This document shows, in pieces, positions 61,004 to 64,000 of a DNA stretch of 64,000 nucleotides. Position numbers and translations under genes: made by a program. Position 1 is the first letter of the stretch. Every line of letters starts with the position of its first letter. This DNA is from Emiliania huxleyi CCMP1516 (Eukaryota; Haptophyta; Isochrysidales; Noelaerhabdaceae): positions 231,183-295,182 of the forward strand of contig NW_005201091.1 in assembly GCF_000372725.1 (NCBI RefSeq), given 5' to 3'. The notes under the pieces were generated by a model, which ran no database searches, was not told the origin of the DNA, and saw only the letters and a list, made by a program, of their open reading frames with translations.

Positions 61004-63535
61004 TCTCCGGCGCCCCTGAAGCGGAGGTTGCTTCGGCGGGAGGCGCGGTGGCGGCGGCGGGCCGGCCTCCGTCAACGGCGACTGGGGCGGCTGCTCAGCC
61101 GCGAACTGGACTTGCAGGACTCTTTTGCCGCCGCTGAGGGATGGAGACACGAATAAGCATGAAGAATTCGCGATGGGGGATGGCTCATAGGACTCTCTAG
61201 CGTCGGCCGAGCGCCGCTTCGACGCCCTGCAGACGCGCAGGGAGGGCGCGCAGGCGCAGGCGGAGGCGCAGGCGGAGGCGGAGGCGGAGGCGGAGAGGAG
61301 GGCGGCGATCGAGGGCCTCCGCGTCGACCTCGCCGCTCAACGGCGCGAGGCAGAGGCGCGGCGCGGCGCGTGGCCCGGGCCAGAGCAGCGTGGCGCGCCC
61401 TCCTCCTGTCCGCCCCCCTTCCTTCCCGCGGCCGCTGTGCCCGCACTCTCCGAGGCGATGCCGCCCGGCCTCCCCGCCGTGTGGCCGGCCAGCGTGGCGG
61501 ACGTGCCGCCCGGCTCTCTCGGCGCATCGGCCGTGTCACCGGTGGTCGCCGTGCCGCTGCCAGTCTACTGCGCGAGCGGCGCCGCCTCGATGCGGAGAGA
61601 GGGAGATCTGTCCTCGACGCGTCCCCGACGTGTCCCGCGACACGCCCCTGCAGGCGTCGCTTCGATGCCGAGCGAGGGACTGAGGCTGGTGGTCGAGGGG
61701 CCTCCCCTAGGCCCGCCCGCCACCGGCGAGGGCGAGGCGGCGGCGGAGGCGCGGTATGAGGCTGGCATAGCTAGATGCCGGAGAAGCAGATCCGCGTCTC
61801 CCCATACCTCCCCACACCTCGAGGCTTGGATGCCCGAGAACAGATCCGCGTCTCCCGACCAGCGCTCGAGAGGGCAAGTGCTCCACTGTTGCCGCTGTGC
61901 TGTACTCGGTCCGACTCCGTGCGCACGCGACGCTCCGAGGACACTGCGCCTTTTCGCACTCCCCCCCCTCCACCCACCCTCCACTCCTGGTGAAATGGTC
62001 AACTTCGGGTGACTGATGACGGCTCTCTGCTGTGCCGTCAGGTGGCCGTCCCTCCGTCAGTGCCGGTGGGCGGCAGCTTCACCGCGGACGTGGGTGGCTC
62101 GCTCCGCCGGGTCGACTATCCCTCCCGACCTCGACCCTCTTCCTATTCACACCCTCTACCCCGCTGAGCTGTGAACAGGTCGACGTCCCTCCCGACCTCG
62201 ACCCTTCCTCTGGCGACTTGCGTCTCGTCGTCGTCGCAGCGCCGCCGCCCGCCCCCGCCGAGGCGGGGCAGTGGGTGGTCGAGGCGCCGCCGCACCTGCC
62301 CGCCGGCGCGTCCTTCTACGCCAACGTCGGCGGCGCGGTCATGCGCGTCGTCGTGCCGCCCTCCGCCTCCGCCTCCGCCTCCGCGCCGCCCGCGCCGAGG
62401 CGAGGCCACTTCCCAGAGCGGCGCGGCGCGGGCCGCCGCCGCAGCGGCGCCCGCCTCCGAGGAGGCGGCGGAGGCGGAGGCGGAGGCGGAGGCGGAGGCG
62501 GAGGCGGAGGCGGAGGCGGAGGCGGAGGCGGTGTGGGCGGGGCGAGCCTGGAGTTGGACGTCGGCGGCAGCGGCGGCGGGGAGGACAGCGGGCGAGCCGA
62601 CAGCGACGGCCCGGAGAGCGGCACGACCTCGCTGACGGATGAGTTGGTGACTTCCTAGACACCTCCTAGACACCTCCTAGACAGCTCCTCGACACCTCCT
62701 AGACACCTCCTAGACACCTCCGAGACACCTCCGAGACACCTCCGAGACACCTCCGAGACACCTCCTAGACACCTCCTAGACACCTCCTAGACACCTCCGA
62801 GACACCTCCTAGACACCTCCGAGACACCTCCTAGACACCTCCTAGACACCTCCTAGACACCTCCTAGACACCTCCTAGACACCTCCTAGACACCTCGCTG
62901 ACGGACGAGCTGGTGAGCCGCCCGGCTGCACCGACGCTCCCCCGCCTCCCACCGCTGCGCGGCGTCACGGCGGCACTGAGTCTCGTAGGGCGGGAGCCTC
63001 GACTTGGGCGACGCCTCCTCGTACGAGTCGTTGCTCGCGACCGACTCGGACGCCTCCGCCTCGCTGCGCCCCCCGCCACGCGGTGCGGCGGTAGGCCGAG
63101 CCGGTCCGCCCGCCGCGCCATCGGTGGAGCCACGCGCTGCTGCTGGCGCTGTCCGAGAGGAGCCGAGAGGAGCCGAGAGGAGCCGAGAGTAGGTGGAGCA
63201 CGCGCTGCTGGCGCTGCTGCTCGAGGAGAGGGCGGCGGCGGGCGGAGGAGGGTCGGCGGGCGCGATGCTCTCCTCGCAGGTTCTCGCCAACATCACAAAC
63301 GCTGCCGACGCGCCCGCGCCGACCGCATTCGGCGGCGGCGACGGCGGCGGTGACGCGGAGGCGCGGATGGAGGCGTGGCGGAGGCAGGACGCTGCGGCGA
63401 CGGCGCGCCGCCGCGTCTCGGCTGCGGGGGAGCCTTCTCGGAGAAGTCTCTCCGAGAGATCTCTCCGAGCTGTCCTGCAGGCGCGAGCTGCGTCCCGGCT
63501 TCGGCGGATCCGCAGATCGTCGCGCGAGAAGGCAA

Positions 63536-63582
<47 letters not shown>

Positions 63583-64000
63583 GTCGCGCGAGAAGGCAAA
63601 GGAGCTGACCCGAGATGGCCAGAGATGGCCCGAGATGGTCGCCCGCAGATCGTCGCGCGAGCACGCCGTTATCCGGTCGTTGCAGGCAAAGGCGGCGAAG
63701 CATGCCGTTGTGCGGTCCCTCCGCCGCGAGCGCGAGCGCCTCTCCGCCGCCTTCCGGCCGAGTGGCGCGCCGCCGCCGCCCGCGGGCACTGGGCCGGCAG
63801 CAGGCGAACAGCCGTCACTCCCTCCGCCCTCATTGCCGCCTCCCATGCCGCCACCACCCTCGCTGCCGCCGCCCACCTCACCCCCGCCTTCGCCACCGCC
63901 TTCGCCGCCTCGTTCGCCGCCGCCCAGCGTTGCCGCCGCCCTCACCGCCGCCACCCTGACCGCCGCCGCCCTCACCGCCGCCGCCCTCACCGCCGCCGCC
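57768..64000 (+). CDS. Large low-complexity protein gene (Ala/Gly/Pro/Glu-rich, coiled coil, VPP-VGG modules), runs off the window
   Basis: A chain of plus-strand exons without clear interruption of theme. The start is uncertain (ATG 57768 or 57855). Early parts are Pro/Ala-rich; poly-Gly and poly-Glu blocks lie at 59460-60240. A structured stretch (SLRSGPLAVEELAAEMLRRV, GSAQLVLAQLGLAGRATFEE) precedes an Ala-rich coiled coil (60480-61135, 61200-61370). Then come modules with a repeated pattern: PPGLPAVWPASVADVPPGSL, VAVPPSVPVGGSFTADVGGS, VEAPPHLPAGASFYANVGGA, each followed by a LRLVV.AP strand. This VPPGxxPGxxFxxxVGG motif recurs in protist proteins of unknown role. Supported introns include 62111-62178 (GT-AG) and the array intron at about 62651-62891. 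Individual exon limits are mostly uncertain. Confidence 0.55.
60362..60470 (+). repeat. 10-bp minisatellites (CGAGATCACT, then AGGTCACCCA)
   Basis: Four to five units of each 10-mer back to back within an intron of the large low-complexity gene. Confidence 0.85.
61778..61858 (+). repeat. Direct repeats flanking a short intron-like spacer
   Basis: ATGCCGGAGAAGCAGATCCG at 61784 and ATGCCCGAGAACAGATCCG at 61829, both followed by CGTCTCCC. Confidence 0.65.
62110..62206 (+). repeat. Direct repeats of about 27 bp defining a GT-AG intron
   Basis: GTCGACTATCCCTCCCGACC at 62111 and GTCGACGTCCCTCCCGACC at 62179, both followed by TCGACCCT. Intron 62111-62178 joins SLRR|VDVPPDLDP. Confidence 0.85.
62626..62916 (+). 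repeat. 25-bp direct repeats around a 22-unit 11-bp minisatellite
   Basis: 62626-62650 and 62892-62916 match at 23 of 25 bases (ACCTCGCTGACGGA core). Between them lie CACCTCCTAGA/CACCTCCGAGA units, the same as the sense strand of the GT77 array at 44400-44987. Confidence 0.93.
63130..63225 (+). repeat. Direct repeats around AGGAGCCGAG units
   Basis: GTGGAGCCACGCGCTGCTGC (63124) and GTGGAGCACGCGCTGCTGG (63192) flank about four units of GAGAGGAGCCG. Confidence 0.7.
63535..63582 (+). repeat. (ATT)n microsatellite between 18-bp direct repeats
   Basis: About 15 ATT units. GTCGCGCGAGAAGGCAAA lies on both sides (about 63518-63535 and 63583-63600). Confidence 0.9.

Overview
This window is nuclear DNA from a very GC-rich microbial eukaryote, not a prokaryote. 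Genes are split by short introns, lie on both strands without operons, and encode eukaryote-only proteins: BTAF1/Mot1, DENN, JmjC, F-box/RCC1, BTB and SYLF domains, a WHEP-tailed methionyl-tRNA synthetase, an AA15-like LPMO and a GT77-type glycosyltransferase. High GC, many GC-AG introns, AP2-repeat proteins and abundant short tandem repeats suggest a marine alga, most likely a haptophyte of the Emiliania/Gephyrocapsa kind. Pelagophytes and dinoflagellates are alternatives. The organism call is inference.

Layout: 1-1584 (-) N-terminal part of BTAF1/Mot1; 1680-2417 (+) and 2548-3111 (-) unknown proteins, the latter overlapping a foldback element; 3450-4473 (+) triple AP2 protein; 5366-7129 (+) PIN/PILS-like carrier; 7130-8511 intergenic with a long GT microsatellite; 8512-12223 (-) DENN protein; 13885-14940 (+) nucleotide-diphospho-sugar transferase-like protein; 16230-18218 (-) JmjC oxygenase; 18613-19119 (-) ankyrin protein; 19411-22553 (+) methionyl-tRNA synthetase, seven exons; 23625-24990 (-) exostosin-like glycosyltransferase; 25431-27107 (+) NHL-BTB protein; 27406-28483 (-) EF-hand/LRR protein; 29648-30741 (+) SYLF-SHOCT protein; 30950-32921 (-) LPMO, seven exons.

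From 32987 to 42800 lies a tandem segmental duplication of an F-box/RCC1 gene (+) plus an ankyrin gene (-). Copy 1 of the ankyrin gene has lost its 5' end through a deletion of about 690 bp. From 42270 to 47426 (-) is a large XEG113/RRA-like (GT77) gene full of minisatellite introns. Then come a Cys-rich F-box gene (47711-48490, +), a 3' exon of unknown function (49060-49389, -), eight copies of a 378-380 bp satellite (49551-52582), a methyltransferase (53355-54269, +), a tRNA-like sequence (55090), an aquaporin-family protein with a Met-rich extension (56113-57282, +), and a large low-complexity gene running off the end (57768-64000, +).

The most striking signal is in the introns. Many start with a copy, often 12-34 bp, of the first bases of the following exon, so each intron sits between direct repeats that straddle its splice sites. 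The interior is often a 10-11 bp minisatellite. Donors are GT, GC or GA; acceptors are nearly always AG|G; and the donor dinucleotide often equals the first two bases of the next exon. Splicing this way restores frame and conserved family motifs in MetRS, the LPMO, JmjC, DENN, BTAF1, GT77 and SYLF genes. It looks like a genome-wide record of intron birth by local duplication or insertion with long target duplications.
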